DNA of 64,000 nucleotides from Virgibacillus litoralis. Lineage in GTDB: Bacteria > Bacillota > Bacilli > Bacillales > Amphibacillaceae. The stretch's first letter is position 1, and each line of letters opens with the position of its first letter. The DNA lies in contig NZ_JAGGKK010000005.1 in the NCBI RefSeq assembly GCF_017873675.1, forward strand, positions 1-64,000, given 5' to 3'. The notes under the pieces were generated by a model. It had not been told where the DNA came from, searched no databases, and was given only the letters and a program-made list of their open reading frames with translations. Below are positions 8,060 through 16,759 of this stretch, one piece after another. The position numbers were made by a program, and so were the translations under genes.

Positions 8060-9712
8060 CTAGTAAATTCCTACCTGATCAAATCCACTAGCAACCTCTT
8101 CTGCTTCTATACTATCTTCACCATAAATATCAACCGCTGATTGTACGATAGCTGCTCGTGCAACACTAAAATCTGAATCTGGTGTTAAGTAAGTAGTTAA
8201 TGCACGATAGTAAATATGCCCAAGTTTATCCTTGCCAATTTGCTGACCGATTAGGTATGCAGCATGGTTGGTAATGGACGAGTTAACATGAACACCACCA
8301 TTATCTACCCAAATTGGCATATCATAGAATTCATCCATATGCTCAGGATACATTCCGTCACCATATGGGGCTCTAGCGTCAGACACTGCAAATTGGTCTG
8401 GATTACTTAAGCTGCGTAATGCAACTCTTCCCTCTTCAATGGAAGCTGGTGCCATAATGTCTTCACCCAATTCCCAATCATCTTCATCGATAAGGGCTCC
8501 AAACACATCAGCGAATGACTCATTCAATGCACCTGATTGATTCCGGTAACGTAAATTTGCCGTATGACTGATCACACCGTGCGTCATCTCATGAGCAGCG
8601 ACATCAAGTCCCGCCGAAAGTGGTACCATGAACTCACCGTCGCCGTCACCATAAGTCATCTGACGTCCATTCCAAAACGCGTTATTATAATTGTTGCCAA
8701 AGTGAACATAAGAAACGATGGCCATTCCATTACCATCAAGGGAGTTACGATCATGTTCATTAAGGTAATAATCGTACACAGTTTCTGAATTATAGTGTGC
8801 ATCTACTGCTGGGTGTTGGTACTCATCCATCCAGGCTTCACTCTTGTTTTCGAAAATATCTCCAGTGTTATAATCATATGTGTAAATACCTTCTAAATTA
8901 TCATGTGATTCATCATATAACTTAAAGGTGGTACTTTCTTCAGGTTGTATTTCCATTGTTGTGTGAAGCTGCCGCTTTACACCGTGAACCCCATCGCCTA
9001 CACCTGTGTGTGCCTTCTTTTCAATTTCACCGGCATGCAATAACGCATTATACTTATCAATGACACTCCCCGATTTTGCATCAACAAATACAAACCAGTT
9101 GCCAGGTTTGTCACCAAGGAAATTAACATTAATTTTATAGGCAAGATTACTTTCTCCTTCAAATGAATAAACAACGAGGTCAGATGTAGGTTTATACGCA
9201 AGTTTTTCTGGAGCATTCACGGATGACTTAGCTTGTTGTAGGGCTTCGCTGGTGTCAACGGAAGGATTGGTGTTAATAAAGTTATCTTCAACTACTTTAT
9301 TATGGTTGCCATTTACTGCAACAACTTCATTTTTCTCATTAAAGTGAACAATTACCTCAGTACCTTCTACAGGTACTCCACTTTTCGTTTGATTAAAACG
9401 AATGTGTGTCATTCCAAGGTCATCTTTTTGAACATCTTTAACCTTTAGGTTTTCCTCTGGATTCTTAATCCCAATCCTTTTTTCATTTTGCTTCAGGAAA
9501 TTAACCGCATTTGAGGCATTGCTGGCATTAAACTTTTTTGCGACTTTCTCCTTAACGAATATTGGGACATTCGCATTTGCATTCCACATTTTCTCTTCTT
9601 GCACACTACTAAAACTGGAATCTTGCGGTTTAGCTAACACGTCACTCACTGTAACCGCTCCTACTAATAGTGCCGAAGACAGAACAACAGGAACAATATA
9701 CCTTTTCTTCAA
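8060..9712 (-). CDS. Secreted thermolysin-type neutral metalloprotease (M4)
   Basis: The 550-residue preproenzyme has a signal peptide (about 1-27, ending DVLAKPQ), an FTP/PepSY propeptide (about 50-225) and the M4 catalytic domain. Zinc ligands are in HEMTH (374-378) and GALNESFAD (394-402), and the active-site histidine is in NGGVHVNSS (475). Length and order match bacillolysins. The start is TTG with AGGAGG seven bases upstream; the gene is monocistronic with its own terminator. It would degrade extracellular protein, feeding the amino-acid and dipeptide importers nearby. Confidence 0.95.
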   Translation of the reverse strand: MKKRYIVPVVLSSALLVGAVTVSDVLAKPQDSSFSSVQEEKMWNANANVPIFVKEKVAKKFNASNASNAVNFLKQNEKRIGIKNPEENLKVKDVQKDDLGMTHIRFNQTKSGVPVEGTEVIVHFNEKNEVVAVNGNHNKVVEDNFINTNPSVDTSEALQQAKSSVNAPEKLAYKPTSDLVVYSFEGESNLAYKINVNFLGDKPGNWFVFVDAKSGSVIDKYNALLHAGEIEKKAHTGVGDGVHGVKRQLHTTMEIQPEESTTFKLYDESHDNLEGIYTYDYNTGDIFENKSEAWMDEYQHPAVDAHYNSETVYDYYLNEHDRNSLDGNGMAIVSYVHFGNNYNNAFWNGRQMTYGDGDGEFMVPLSAGLDVAAHEMTHGVISHTANLRYRNQSGALNESFADVFGALIDEDDWELGEDIMAPASIEEGRVALRSLSNPDQFAVSDARAPYGDGMYPEHMDEFYDMPIWVDNGGVHVNSSITNHAAYLIGQQIGKDKLGHIYYRALTTYLTPDSDFSVARAAIVQSAVDIYGEDSIEAEEVASGFDQVGIY

Positions 9713-9888
9713 TATTATACCTCCTATTTGATTTGATAGTTTAATTATAGATTAATAGATTACTAATTTCATGATTAATTAGAATTGTTTTAATTTTTAA
9801 ATAAATAGTTATGTTTACCTAATATTATTATTGAATTGGGTAATAGAGGCTATCTTTTAATTTCATAAGAAATAGGATCGATTAAAAC

Positions 9889-9916
9889 AAAAAAGCACCC
9901 ATTAGGCGCTTTTTTT
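9889..9916 (-). terminator. Terminator overlapping the end of the 58-residue gene
   Basis: AAAAAAGC and GCTTTTTT arms with inner ACC/GGC pairing around CATTA form a compact hairpin with T-run. It overlaps the last codons and stop of the riboswitch-controlled small gene. Confidence 0.65.
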
Positions 9917-10078
9917 GTCTTTCACTATGTAGTTCATTGCTGCTTCTTCATGGTAATTAATTTTCTTTTCAAGTTCATGTTTGAATCTCTCATCAAGACA
10001 ATCAGAAACAACAGTAGATAATTCCCTCAGTCTTAATTGATGCCAAAAAAACCTACCACGATAGTAAAATTTCTTCAA
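9902..10078 (-). CDS. 58-residue basic protein under c-di-GMP riboswitch control
   Basis: Starting at TTG 10078, seven bases after a perfect AAGGAGG, the frame encodes 58 residues beginning (M)KKFYYRGRFFWHQLRLREL and ending KDKKSA. It is rich in Arg and Lys, with a predicted helical HELEKKINYHEE stretch and no signal peptide or cysteines. I do not recognise the family. The frame extends 19 codons further upstream, but those overlap the riboswitch region and lack a ribosome site. Its leader strongly resembles a cyclic-di-GMP-I aptamer, which argues that the gene is real and tied to motile/sessile signalling. Confidence 0.65.
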   Translation of the reverse strand: MKKFYYRGRFFWHQLRLRELSTVVSDCLDERFKHELEKKINYHEEAAMNYIVKDKKSA

Positions 10079-10127
10079 ACATATTCCTCCTTGCAATACC
10101 ATAAATCGACGGAGGTCGTATTCGATA

Positions 10128-10198
10128 TCTGGCAAGCATAGTCATCTGACTTTAGCCCCTGTAGTTTTGCGTCATCGCTTTTCAACGATTTTGCCCTT
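10128..10198 (-). ncRNA. Cyclic-di-GMP-I (GEMM-I) riboswitch
   Basis: Read on the minus strand, the leader has GGGCAAAATCGTT, a short hairpin, the conserved GACGCAAAACTACAGGGGC, then CTAAAGTCAGATGACTATGC and the closing TTGCC that pairs with the initial GGCAA. These are the hallmark elements of the GEMM-I aptamer, in order and spacing. Downstream, CGACCTCCGTCG exposes CCTCC, which can pair with the AAGGAGG ribosome site of the small gene, suggesting translational control. Confidence 0.8.
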
Positions 10199-10372
10199 TC
10201 GTACGATTTATGTTGTTATTTGTATTATCGTGTAAATAGTCACGGTTTTGAATAGTTCTTTATACCTATTATAATAATCACTTTTCTTGTGGAACAATAG
10301 TATTTAGGAAAACTATACACTAAACTGATATAATTTCTTTACAATACTCGCTAGAAAAAGGAGATAAAACCA

Positions 10373-10759
10373 TTGATTAATGTTTACACAGATGGTGCAT
10401 CAAGTGGCAATCCGGGAGTTAGTGGTGCTGGAGTTTACATAAAAGCAAACGGGAAAATATATGAATACTCATTTCCACTGAAAGAAATGTCGAACCATGA
10501 AGCAGAATTTCATGCTGTGTTGAAAGCATTAGAAATCTGCCAGGAGAATTTTCCAGATGCAATACTATCATTTCGGTCGGACTCTAAGCTTGTAGTCGAT
10601 GCAATTGAAAAAGATTTCACCAAAAACAAAACCTATCTTCCATTACTCGAAAAAATCAGAGGTGACTCAAGTAAGTTCCCGTACTTTTTCATCAAATGGA
10701 TACCTGATAAAAGTAACTATGCAGATAAATTAGCAAGAAAAGCAATTCAGATGCAGTAG
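10373..10759 (+). CDS. RNase HI family protein
   Basis: This 128-residue protein has the RNase H fold signature: INVYTDGASSGNPG (first catalytic Asp), NHEAEFHAVLKAL (Glu), RSDSKLVVDAI (Asp) and a final NYADKLARKA (Asp). It lacks the basic protrusion of E. coli RNase HI and resembles the short Bacillus YpdQ-type proteins, so activity on RNA-DNA hybrids is plausible but unproven. The start is TTG after AAAAAGGAG. It is monocistronic. Confidence 0.88.
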   Translation: MINVYTDGASSGNPGVSGAGVYIKANGKIYEYSFPLKEMSNHEAEFHAVLKALEICQENFPDAILSFRSDSKLVVDAIEKDFTKNKTYLPLLEKIRGDSSKFPYFFIKWIPDKSNYADKLARKAIQMQ

Positions 10760-10776
10760 GCGCCTCACTAATTTAA

Positions 10777-10812
10777 GCCAAAATCCCTTACAAAAGGAAT
10801 TTTGGCTTTTTT
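10777..10812 (+). terminator. Terminator of the RNase H-like gene
   Basis: GCCAAAATCCCTT pairs with AAGGAATTTTGGC, followed by a T-run. Confidence 0.8.
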
Positions 10813-10949
10813 CTAATTTGCTTGTGGAATGCACGGACATCTAAATTCCTCCTCCAAGCCCCGTACTTAAACCTTCTATAATACTTATTCTATTGCATCG
10901 AACAAGTACATATAATATATAGCTACAATAAAAATAAGGGGGAGTAGAT

Positions 10950-11735
10950 TTGAAAGCAGGATTACGTTTGTTTTCATTCATTTTTTTAATAGTTGGTCTT
11001 AGTTTTTTACTGTTCGGCTGTGGTTCAGATTCCAATGCTGAGCAAGATGGAGATGGCGGTAAGCAAAAACTTGTCGTTGGTACAGATGCAACATATGCAC
11101 CGATGGAGTATATGGATAGCGACGGAAATATTGTAGGAATAGATATTGACGTTGTGGATGCAATTGCTGAAGCAGCAGGCGTTGAAGTAGAATATAAAAA
11201 CATTGGATGGGAACCATTATTTCCAGCGGTTGAAAATGGAGAAGTTGATTTTGCTGTATCTTCCATTACAATCACGGAAGAAAGAAAAGAGTCATTCGAT
11301 TTCACTGACCCATATTACTTTGCGAATCAATTAATTCTCACAAAAGAAGACTCGGATATAAAATCATATGCGGACCTTGAAGGCAAAGAAGTTTCAGTTC
11401 AAATAAACACGACGGGACATGTCGCCATACAGGATCTGCTGGGAAAAACTAGTTCTGACATTGTCGCAACAGAAACAATGCCACTTGCAATCAATGAAAT
11501 GCTTAATGGTAATGCCGATGCTGCAGTTGGAGATAATTCCACTGTCAACGAATATATCAAAAACAACCCAGACACAGAATTAACGACAATCGAGGATGAT
11601 AGTTTTGAGAAAGAGTATTATGGACTAATGGTTAAAAAGGGCAATACGGAAATACTTGAATTATTAAACGAAGCGATTCAAAAGGTAAAAGATAGTGGTG
11701 AATTGGAGGAAATTACTGGCTTTGCTGTTGAGTAA
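10950..11735 (+). CDS. Polar amino-acid ABC transporter, substrate-binding lipoprotein
   Basis: The 261-residue precursor has a lipobox (LLFGCG, Cys about 25) and a family 3 binding domain: VVGTDATYAPMEYMDSDG, GIDIDVVDAIAEA, VDFAVSSITITEERKESFDF and a C-terminal YGLMVKKGN. It would capture a polar amino acid outside the membrane for the permease and ATPase encoded next. The start is TTG after AAGGGGGA. Ligand type (glutamine, arginine or cystine) cannot be decided from sequence. Confidence 0.92.
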   Translation: MKAGLRLFSFIFLIVGLSFLLFGCGSDSNAEQDGDGGKQKLVVGTDATYAPMEYMDSDGNIVGIDIDVVDAIAEAAGVEVEYKNIGWEPLFPAVENGEVDFAVSSITITEERKESFDFTDPYYFANQLILTKEDSDIKSYADLEGKEVSVQINTTGHVAIQDLLGKTSSDIVATETMPLAINEMLNGNADAAVGDNSTVNEYIKNNPDTELTTIEDDSFEKEYYGLMVKKGNTEILELLNEAIQKVKDSGELEEITGFAVE

Positions 11736-11787
11736 ACATTTGTAGCAACAGAGTAAATTAACGTTTGCTCATTTGGGGGTAGTTGTA

Positions 11788-12507
11788 ATGGATTTCCTGC
11801 AAAATATACGTTTTGATATGATATGGAGCTATAAAGAATTGTTTATTCGAGGTGTCGGCATAACGCTGGCACTCACCCTCGCCGGCTATCTAGGGGGAAT
11901 TATATTAGGCTTGTTTTTTGGATTGGGGAAAATGTCCAAGAAGAAGTGGATCTACTACCCTTGTAAGTACTATGTCGACTTTTTCCGTGGGACTCCATTG
12001 CTAGTACAAATATTGCTAATTCACTTAGCGGTAATCCCGACCATTTTCGGTCACTCCTTAGGCTACTTTGCATCTGGAGCACTTGCACTTGTTTTAAATA
12101 ACGGGGCATATAATGCGGAAATAGTCCGAGCAGGTATTCAATCCATTGAAAAGGGGCAAATGGAAGCAGCTAGATCACTTGGGATGCCATTTACCGAAGC
12201 AATGAGAAGTATTATTTTGCCCCAGGCTTTTCGCCGGATGATACCTCCACTCGGCAATGAATTAATAGCACTGCTCAAAGATTCATCACTAGTAACTGTT
12301 ATAGCTGCGAATGACTTGCTTTATGCGGGTAAAGTAGTTGCAGGCGCATACGCACGATTCTGGGAGCCATATATTACGGTTGCAATTCTATACTTAATGC
12401 TGACATTAGTTTTCACAAAAATTATTACGTATGTGGAAAATCGTTTTAGTAATAGTTATGTTCCCTCACCAAGAAAACGCCCTTTCACATCCGGTTCCAG
12501 GTCTTGA
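11788..12507 (+). CDS. Polar amino-acid ABC transporter permease
   Basis: The 239-residue membrane protein has HisMQ-type features: [17 protein letters not shown] near the N terminus, [45 protein letters not shown] (cut by the EAA loop) and [18 protein letters not shown] five codons upstream is in frame, but GGGGGT lies eight bases before the ATG at 11788. A single permease gene suggests a homodimer. It is the middle gene of a three-gene operon. Confidence 0.9.
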   Translation: MDFLQNIRFDMIWSYKELFIRGVGITLALTLAGYLGGIILGLFFGLGKMSKKKWIYYPCKYYVDFFRGTPLLVQILLIHLAVIPTIFGHSLGYFASGALALVLNNGAYNAEIVRAGIQSIEKGQMEAARSLGMPFTEAMRSIILPQAFRRMIPPLGNELIALLKDSSLVTVIAANDLLYAGKVVAGAYARFWEPYITVAILYLMLTLVFTKIITYVENRFSNSYVPSPRKRPFTSGSRS

Positions 12508-12520
12508 GGAGGATGAAATA

Positions 12521-13243
12521 ATGATTAAAATACAAGGCTTATTCAAATCATTTGGTGACTTAGAAGTTTTAAAAGGAATCAGTTATGAAGTAAAGGAAAA
12601 AGAAATTATTTGTGTAATCGGACCCAGTGGTTCTGGTAAAAGTACGTTTCTTCGTTGTATTAACCTGTTAGAGGATATTACCGCTGGGGAAGTTTTTATT
12701 GATGACGTAAAAGTAAACGATGCGAACACGAATATTAACGAGATACGAAGAGAAGTGGGGATGGTGTTCCAGCAGTTCAACCTTTTCCCGCATATGCGCG
12801 CACTTGCAAATGTTGCACACGCTCCGAAAAGGATTCGGAAAATGCCTGCAGCTGAAGCTAAAAAGCTAGCATATCAATTACTCGAAAAAGTTGGGCTTAG
12901 TGATAAAGCAGACGCCTACCCTGAACAATTATCCGGCGGGCAGCAACAGCGGGTAGCAATCGCTAGGGCATTAGCAATGCAGCCAAAAATTATGTTGTTT
13001 GATGAACCAACCTCAGCACTAGACCCAGAAATGGTAAAAGAAGTGCTTGAAGTCATAAAACAGCTTGCTTACGAAGGAATGACGATGGTAGTTGTCACAC
13101 ATGAAATGGGCTTTGCCAGAGAAATGGGAGATCGCATCTTATTCATGGATGAAGGACTGCTCGTTGAAGACGGAACACCCGAACAACTCTTTAAAAATCC
13201 ACAAAACGAACGAACAAAAGCATTTCTAAGCCAAGTATTGTGA
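12521..13243 (+). CDS. Polar amino-acid ABC transporter ATPase (GlnQ-like)
   Basis: The 240-residue ATPase has Walker [11 protein letters not shown]-loop [11 protein letters not shown], signature LSGGQQQR, Walker [13 protein letters not shown] and the switch histidine in VVTHEMGFA. The frame is open 30 codons further upstream into the permease gene, but GAGGAGG precedes the ATG at 12521 and homology begins there. It energises the importer. The stop codon directly abuts a GGGAC-family repeat. Confidence 0.93.
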   Translation: MIKIQGLFKSFGDLEVLKGISYEVKEKEIICVIGPSGSGKSTFLRCINLLEDITAGEVFIDDVKVNDANTNINEIRREVGMVFQQFNLFPHMRALANVAHAPKRIRKMPAAEAKKLAYQLLEKVGLSDKADAYPEQLSGGQQQRVAIARALAMQPKIMLFDEPTSALDPEMVKEVLEVIKQLAYEGMTMVVVTHEMGFAREMGDRILFMDEGLLVEDGTPEQLFKNPQNERTKAFLSQVL

Positions 13244-13293
13244 CGGAGGGACAGGTTCCTTGTCCCGGACATGGGGTCAGGTTCCTTGTCCCT
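13242..13293. repeat. GGGAC-family repeat, tandem pair
   Basis: Two head-to-tail units, GGGACAGGTTCCTTGTCCC and GGGTCAGGTTCCTTGTCCC, begin at the stop codon of the ATPase gene. Each is a small imperfect palindrome of the family described at 30299-30360. Confidence 0.85.
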
Positions 13294-13353
13294 ACTAATA
13301 TATAAAGTGCTATAATGAGGAAAAGATTAGATTGAGAATAAAGGAGAATCACA

Positions 13354-13806
13354 ATGGCTGAACACAAAGGCATCAAACGACATGAATCACTTCAACCCCT
13401 ATCACGTCACCATATGATCGGGCTACACCTGGCACTGAAGCTAAAGCGAGCGGGAACTGAGGAAAGCCGCTTAACAATAGAAGAAATTAAACAAGAAGCC
13501 GATGAATTTTGGAATCCAAATGGACAACAGCATTTCAGGGAAGAAGAGGAATTTCTTTTACCTGCCTACGCCCAATATGCAAAAATAGAACAGCCAGAGA
13601 TTATAGAGATGCTTCTGGAACACGTGAAGATACGTGCCCAAATGGATAATCTTATAAATGGAGAAGATGTTAGTTTAGATAAGATGCACGAGTTGGGTAT
13701 GCTGTTAGAGGCACATATTAGAAAGGAAGAACGTGTGATTTTTCCAATGATAGAAAAAGCATTACCAGAGGACAAGCTTTATGAGCTTGCCCCTTATTTG
13801 CATTGA
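13354..13806 (+). CDS. Hemerythrin-like (HHE) domain protein
   Basis: The 150-residue soluble protein has the four-helix hemerythrin/HHE pattern with histidines and acids in LSRHHMIGLHLALKL, QQHFREEEEFLLPAY, LLEHVKIRAQM and LLEAHIRKEERVIFPMIE. These could form a di-iron site for O2, NO or iron handling, but the cellular role is unknown. The ATG follows AAAGGAG. It is flanked by GGGAC repeats on both sides and seems monocistronic. Confidence 0.85.
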   Translation: MAEHKGIKRHESLQPLSRHHMIGLHLALKLKRAGTEESRLTIEEIKQEADEFWNPNGQQHFREEEEFLLPAYAQYAKIEQPEIIEMLLEHVKIRAQMDNLINGEDVSLDKMHELGMLLEAHIRKEERVIFPMIEKALPEDKLYELAPYLH

Positions 13807-13832
13807 GTGTGATATTGTTACGCAGCATTTAC

Positions 13833-13860
13833 GGGACGAGGAACCTGACCCTACGTCCCT
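13833..13860. repeat. GGGAC-family repeat supplying the EamA gene stop
   Basis: GGGACGAGGAACCTGACCC followed by TACGTCCCT. Its CTA (13851-13853) is the TAG stop codon of the minus-strand EamA gene, whose product ends RRGT from AGAGGGACG. Confidence 0.85.
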
Positions 13861-14750
13861 CTCCTCTTCATCAACATATACTCCACTGCACCTGTTCCAA
13901 TAAACACACCACTCAAAATTAAGATAAATCCAACTATGTGATTCACAGTAATAACTTCATTTAAAAAGATAGATGCTCCGATAATTGCGAAAAGTGTGTT
14001 CATATTGATAAAGAGGGCTGCTTCAGCTGGCCCCACTTTTTTAATGGCATAATTATATGTCATATGGCCAAATGCTGATGCAAAAACTGCACTAAACAAA
14101 AAGACTGCTCCCAGCTTCCAATCAAGCAGATAAGTAATCTCCTGAATTTCTGATCCAAAAGCCTGACTCAACATAAAAATAAAAAACGACCCAATTAAAA
14201 GCATGTAACCAGTTGCCAGACGTGGATCAAATGTCGGTTTCAGTTTGCTAATAAGAACAAAACTAAACCCCTGAACAATAACTCCGAGGAACACGATGAA
14301 GTCACCTAATGAAATAGCTGCCAATCCACCAGCACCTGTCAATGTTGTCACGACCACTCCGATAAATCCTAAAATGAAACCTGAGACCCTTAGCCAGGTA
14401 ACACGCTGACGCAGGATAATCACCGTCATCATCACGGTAACCAGCGGCATCATCCCCAAAATTAATCCACCGTTTATACCTGATGTCAGCTTTAGACCAA
14501 CCGCAACAAACGAATGATGTAAAATGACATTAAATATAGCTATGTAAAAAATGATAAGCCACTCATGCTTACGTGGTAATCTGAATATCCCCATCACTGC
14601 ACAAATTACCAGCACTACAATCCCAGCTGTCATAATTCGAAAAGACGTCAAAAGCATTGGGTCAATTGCATCAACAAGCACCTTCAACGCCGATAAATTT
14701 AACCCCCACATTAACATTACCAGTAATAATAAAATGTATATTTTGACCAT
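13851..14750 (-). CDS. EamA/DMT-family transporter
   Basis: The 299-residue protein has ten hydrophobic segments in two EamA repeats (about 5-135 and 150-290). Motifs include MLMWGLNLSALKVLVDAIDP in the first, and VGPAEAALFINMNTLFAIIG and FILILSGVFIGTG in the second, as in drug/metabolite exporters. Substrate is unknown. A GTG four codons upstream is possible, but AGGTG is better placed for the ATG at 14750. The last two residues and the stop come from a GGGAC repeat. Confidence 0.88.
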   Translation of the reverse strand: MVKIYILLLLVMLMWGLNLSALKVLVDAIDPMLLTSFRIMTAGIVVLVICAVMGIFRLPRKHEWLIIFYIAIFNVILHHSFVAVGLKLTSGINGGLILGMMPLVTVMMTVIILRQRVTWLRVSGFILGFIGVVVTTLTGAGGLAAISLGDFIVFLGVIVQGFSFVLISKLKPTFDPRLATGYMLLIGSFFIFMLSQAFGSEIQEITYLLDWKLGAVFLFSAVFASAFGHMTYNYAIKKVGPAEAALFINMNTLFAIIGASIFLNEVITVNHIVGFILILSGVFIGTGAVEYMLMKRRGT

Positions 14751-14814
14751 AAATCTATTCACCTATTTCCACAGTTGATTCTTCTACTCTACAATACTAC
14801 TGGAAAACTGTCAC

Positions 14815-14920
14815 GGGACAGTGGGGTCAGGTTCCTTGTCCCCACCCTCCATTTCAACCACCGGGACGAGGTACCTGTCCCTCCGTCCGAGCTTCCGAGC
14901 CCGCCTCCGTCCGAGCCTCC
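14815..14920. repeat. GGGAC-family inverted pair plus CCGTCCGAGC repeats
   Basis: GGGTCAGGTTCCTTGTCCCC and GGGACGAGGTACCTGTCCCT face each other and can form a long hairpin. They are followed by short direct repeats of CCTCCGTCCGAGC, which are unusually GC-rich for this window. There is no gene here. Confidence 0.8.
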
Positions 14921-14933
14921 CGATCCCAAGCAA

Positions 14934-14962
14934 AAAGCCAGCCCCCGCGGCTGGCTTTTCCT
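14934..14962 (-). terminator. Terminator of the sulfonate/nitrate-type ABC operon
   Basis: AAAAGCCAGCC and GGCTGGCTTTT form a GC-rich hairpin with T-run, ending just beyond the binding-protein stop at 14966. Confidence 0.8.
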
Positions 14963-14965
14963 CTA

Positions 14966-15976
14966 TTATTCAATAAAACTAGTGTCAACTAATCCTTCTA
15001 GGTCTGGTTTTTCTTTTAAGAATTCAAGATCATGGGAGGAGTTTGCGAATTCTTGTAATACTTCTGCATCAACTTCATACGTGAAATTGATTCGTTCCCA
15101 TGCGTTATCAATAACAGATGCGGAAAGTTCCTGATCGGTAATTTCCTTTATCTTTTTGATAGCAATTTCTTTAGCTTCTGTTGGGTTATCCTGAATAAAC
15201 TCTGTTGCTTTTTTGTGACCATCGACGATACTTTGGACGAGGTCAGGTTTGTTTTTGACTAGATCTTGTGATGTTACAAATACAGCTGCTGGTAATGTTT
15301 CACCGTATGCAACATCTTTAGTATCTACGAGTACTTTACCGCTTCCTTTTTCCTCGATAACAGATGCCCATGGTTCAGGAACTGTAGCTGCATCAACGTT
15401 TCCTGTAGTAAACATGCTATGATATGTCGCTGGTTTACCTGTAACATGCTTCATTTCCCCACCAGTACGATCGGATGTGATGCCATATTCTTCTTTCATC
15501 ATTGTTTCAAATTGAACATCATGCGTGCACCCTACACGTGGCGAGATAAAGGTTTTTCCTTTCATGTCCTCTGGCGATTCGATATTGGCGTCTTTTCTAG
15601 CCATAATCACTGTACCACCTGTTGACCCTGCACCAACAACATTAATTTCTGCTCCACTTGTAAAGTGATTCATTGCTGGACCTGGCCCTACAAGCCCGCC
15701 TTGGATGTCGCCTGTTTCAATAGCTGTCATAAAGGCTGAACCATCCGGGAAATATTGATAGTTTACTTTTGTTCCGTCTGGCAGTGTTTCTGAGTACAAG
15801 TCTTTTTCTTCAGCTACCATCCCTGCAACATGGTTAATGTTTGGGAAGTACCCGATTGTAATTTCTTTTGATCCATCACCATCACCGTCTCCACCTGATG
15901 CTTCACCACTGCTTCCACATGCAGCTAATACGAGACTAAGTGCTGCTAATGCTATAATTGATAAAAATTTCTTCAT
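14966..15976 (-). CDS. NMT1/SsuA-type ABC substrate-binding lipoprotein
   Basis: The 336-residue precursor has a lipobox (LVLAACGSS) and a family 9-type binding domain: ITIGYFPNINHVAGMVAEE, DGSAFMTAIETGDIQGGLVG, GKTFISPRVGCTHDVQFE and DAATVPEPWASVIEEKGSG. Relatives bind aliphatic sulfonates, taurine, nitrate or pyrimidine precursors. It is the last gene of a three-gene operon with permease and ATPase. No sulfonate monooxygenase is nearby, so the ligand stays open. Confidence 0.88.
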   Translation of the reverse strand: MKKFLSIIALAALSLVLAACGSSGEASGGDGDGDGSKEITIGYFPNINHVAGMVAEEKDLYSETLPDGTKVNYQYFPDGSAFMTAIETGDIQGGLVGPGPAMNHFTSGAEINVVGAGSTGGTVIMARKDANIESPEDMKGKTFISPRVGCTHDVQFETMMKEEYGITSDRTGGEMKHVTGKPATYHSMFTTGNVDAATVPEPWASVIEEKGSGKVLVDTKDVAYGETLPAAVFVTSQDLVKNKPDLVQSIVDGHKKATEFIQDNPTEAKEIAIKKIKEITDQELSASVIDNAWERINFTYEVDAEVLQEFANSSHDLEFLKEKPDLEGLVDTSFIE

Positions 15977-15997
15977 TTTACACTTCCACCCTTCTTT

Positions 15998-16759
15998 TTA
16001 TTTAACTAATCCCCAACGTTTCATAACATTTTTCTCTAATTTAGAAAATACAAGTTGATCGACGATTGCTCCAATCAGTCCGATAATGATAATAATGGCA
16101 ATAACCTGATCCATCCTGGCATAGTCTTGTGCGTATCTCAATGAATATCCCAATCCGGGTCCATTACTCAATAATTCACCAGCCATTAATGCGCGCCAGC
16201 TGAATGCCCAGGCAAGCCTGACACCAGACATGAAATATGGAATACTTGCAGGTACTTCAACTCGATAAAATAATCCAAACCCGCTCGTTCCCATCGTTCT
16301 CGCGGCGCGAACGAAATGAGGTGGAACATTATGGATTGCCGACCTGACATTTAAGGCCATCACAAATGTACCGCCTAAAACAACAACAAATACGACAGCA
16401 AATTCGGTGAATCCAAATAACATAATAGCAAGCGGAACCCAGACAATGCTCGGTATACTTTGCAAAGCAATTAAATACATGCCCGCTGTTTCATCCGCCT
16501 GTTTCGATTTGCCAAGTACTACACCAACAATCGTTCCCAGGAGAATCGCCATGAACAACCCTGCAAATAAATGTTTAAAACTCGCCCCTAGTGCCTTGAC
16601 GAAATCCCCTTGCGTAAACCCTTCATACAATGCTGTCCAAACTTTACCAGGGGACGGAAAAACAACATCTGCAAACACATTTATCGAAAAAACTAACTGC
16701 CATAATCCAATGATTGCGGCTAAAAATAATACACGTTTAACGACTATATTGAATTTCAT
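15998..16759 (-). CDS. SsuC/TauC-type ABC transporter permease
   Basis: This is a 253-residue membrane protein with about six helices. The permease loop contains FVRAARTMGTSGFGLFYRVEVPASIPYFMSGVR-like sequence (EAA-type motif), and QSIPSIVWVPLAIMLFGF is also typical. Its first codons overlap the ATPase 3' end by 23 bases, a sign of translational coupling. It forms the channel for the ligand of the adjacent binding protein. Confidence 0.9.
   Translation of the reverse strand: MKFNIVVKRVLFLAAIIGLWQLVFSINVFADVVFPSPGKVWTALYEGFTQGDFVKALGASFKHLFAGLFMAILLGTIVGVVLGKSKQADETAGMYLIALQSIPSIVWVPLAIMLFGFTEFAVVFVVVLGGTFVMALNVRSAIHNVPPHFVRAARTMGTSGFGLFYRVEVPASIPYFMSGVRLAWAFSWRALMAGELLSNGPGLGYSLRYAQDYARMDQVIAIIIIIGLIGAIVDQLVFSKLEKNVMKRWGLVK

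Noticed and set aside
13242-14920. CRISPR-like array from repeated GGGAC units
   Set aside because: The units are irregularly spaced, occur in both orientations, flank genes rather than unique spacers, and no cas gene is present.
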